DNA from: Clostridiaceae bacterium UBA4839
GTDB taxonomy: Bacteria; Bacillota; Clostridia; Clostridiales; Caloramatoraceae
Assembly (NCBI GenBank): GCA_002400085.1
Contig: DHEX01000062.1
Coordinates: 1-24,627 of the forward strand
Direction of reading: 5' to 3'
Length of the DNA stretch: 24,627 nucleotides
Positions 24,241-24,627 of the stretch are shown piece after piece; within the stretch, counting starts at the first letter, position 1; the number at the start of each line of letters is the position of its first letter. The position numbers were made by a program, and so were the translations under genes. Under the pieces are notes generated by a model. That model was not told the DNA's origin. It saw only the letters and a list, made by a program, of their open reading frames with translations, and did not search any database.

Positions 24241-24516
24241 TCATTTAATAATATCAATTCCACCTATTTCCCCATTAATCATTATTTCTTCTTTGCTTAT
24301 CTCCTTTATGGTAATGTTTTTACCATATATTTTAATAATTCCTATATTTGTATTCAGCCTCAGTATTTCACTGCCATATTCTATAATCCCCTTATGGTTT
24401 TCAATATGTATCTCACTATCACCTATTAATGTAATCAGCGGTAAATTATAAATAACATCTCTTGGCATATCTAAATTATCTGTTAAAATTTCCTTTATAA
24501 AAGACTTCTTTACCAT
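24241..24516 (-). CDS. yqfC: Sporulation protein YqfC
   Basis: 91 aa from the preferred ATG (B. subtilis YqfC is about this size). Small protein of unknown mechanism paired with YqfD in endospore formers. Seen: LDMPRDVIYNLPLITLIGDSEIHIENHKGI, then a YabP/YqfC-like beta-rich fold ending in IGGIDI. The longest ORF adds four residues from a TTG; ATG 24514-24516 behind the modest GGTGA site is preferred. Its TGA stop (24241-24243) is inside the yqfD binding site, so the pair is coupled. Confidence 0.93.
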   Translation of the reverse strand: MVKKSFIKEILTDNLDMPRDVIYNLPLITLIGDSEIHIENHKGIIEYGSEILRLNTNIGIIKIYGKNITIKEISKEEIMINGEIGGIDIIK

Positions 24517-24546
24517 AACATTCACCAATTAATTTCTACACTATTA

Positions 24547-24576
24547 ATCTTATGCAAAATATTTTTTTAAAATAAC
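24547..24576 (-). promoter_or_regulatory. Candidate sigma-E promoter of yqfC-yqfD
   Basis: On the minus strand CATAAGAT (24547-24554) fits CATAnnnT, with a TTATTTT-like -35 about 14-15 bp upstream (near 24569-24576) and about 30 nt to the yqfC ATG. yqfC/yqfD belong to sporulation families, which supports the reading, but the -35 match is loose. Confidence 0.45.
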
Positions 24577-24627
24577 AGCCATCAAATTACATTTACAAAA
24601 GCTTAGACAAAAGCCTATGATTTCAAT

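Overview
The window looks like a chromosomal segment of a spore-forming, low-GC Firmicute, most likely a Clostridium or close relative. The DNA is AT-rich, AGGAGG/AGGTGA ribosome binding sites are strong, there are sporulation-type genes (yqfC, yqfD, a CotS-like kinase), and the gene order is the familiar clostridial yqfC ... era-recO ... ccpN-ppdK ... dgt-dnaG-rpoD-trmK-yqfO block. Every protein gene except one is on the minus strand, so the biological reading direction is right to left. No CRISPR array, transposase, phage gene or rRNA operon is visible.

Reading from the right end: yqfC and yqfD (sporulation proteins, with a candidate sigma-E promoter) are followed by pgpH (c-di-AMP phosphodiesterase), ybeY (rRNA maturation endonuclease), a DgkA-PAP2 fusion (undecaprenol kinase plus phosphatase-like domain), cdd (cytidine deaminase), era (ribosome GTPase), recO (recombination mediator) and a DUF4342 protein that ends at a strong hairpin. 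Spacing is tight, stops often lie inside the next ribosome binding site, and the run is probably one operon. The phoH gene normally found between yqfD and pgpH is absent, as are glyQS and the ppdK-regulator gene usually seen near ccpN. Next come ccpN (HTH-CBS regulator) and ppdK (pyruvate, phosphate dikinase), each with its own promoter. The only plus-strand gene, a CotS-like kinase, lies between ppdK and dgt. Then dgt, dnaG, rpoD (terminator), trmK and yqfO form the macromolecular-synthesis cluster.

Left of yqfO (about 4.65-6.05 kb) the DNA becomes more mosaic. A more GC-rich aldo/keto reductase gene is followed by a 5' fragment of an initiator-tRNA gene and a terminator. Next is a two-gene operon of membrane-anchored exported proteins: a phosphodiester glycosidase and a propeller-like protein of unknown function. 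A 25-bp-arm inverted repeat, the RNase P RNA gene (rnpB), and an 11-bp tandem repeat just beyond its terminator follow. The left end holds a lipoprotein flavoenzyme of the fumarate-reductase family. Its active-site residues match urocanate reductase (UrdA) rather than fumarate reductase, which makes it the most interesting functional prediction here.

Several longest-ORF starts are probably wrong because the GTG inside the AGGTGA ribosome binding site is in frame. I give revised starts wherever the binding site decides the question.
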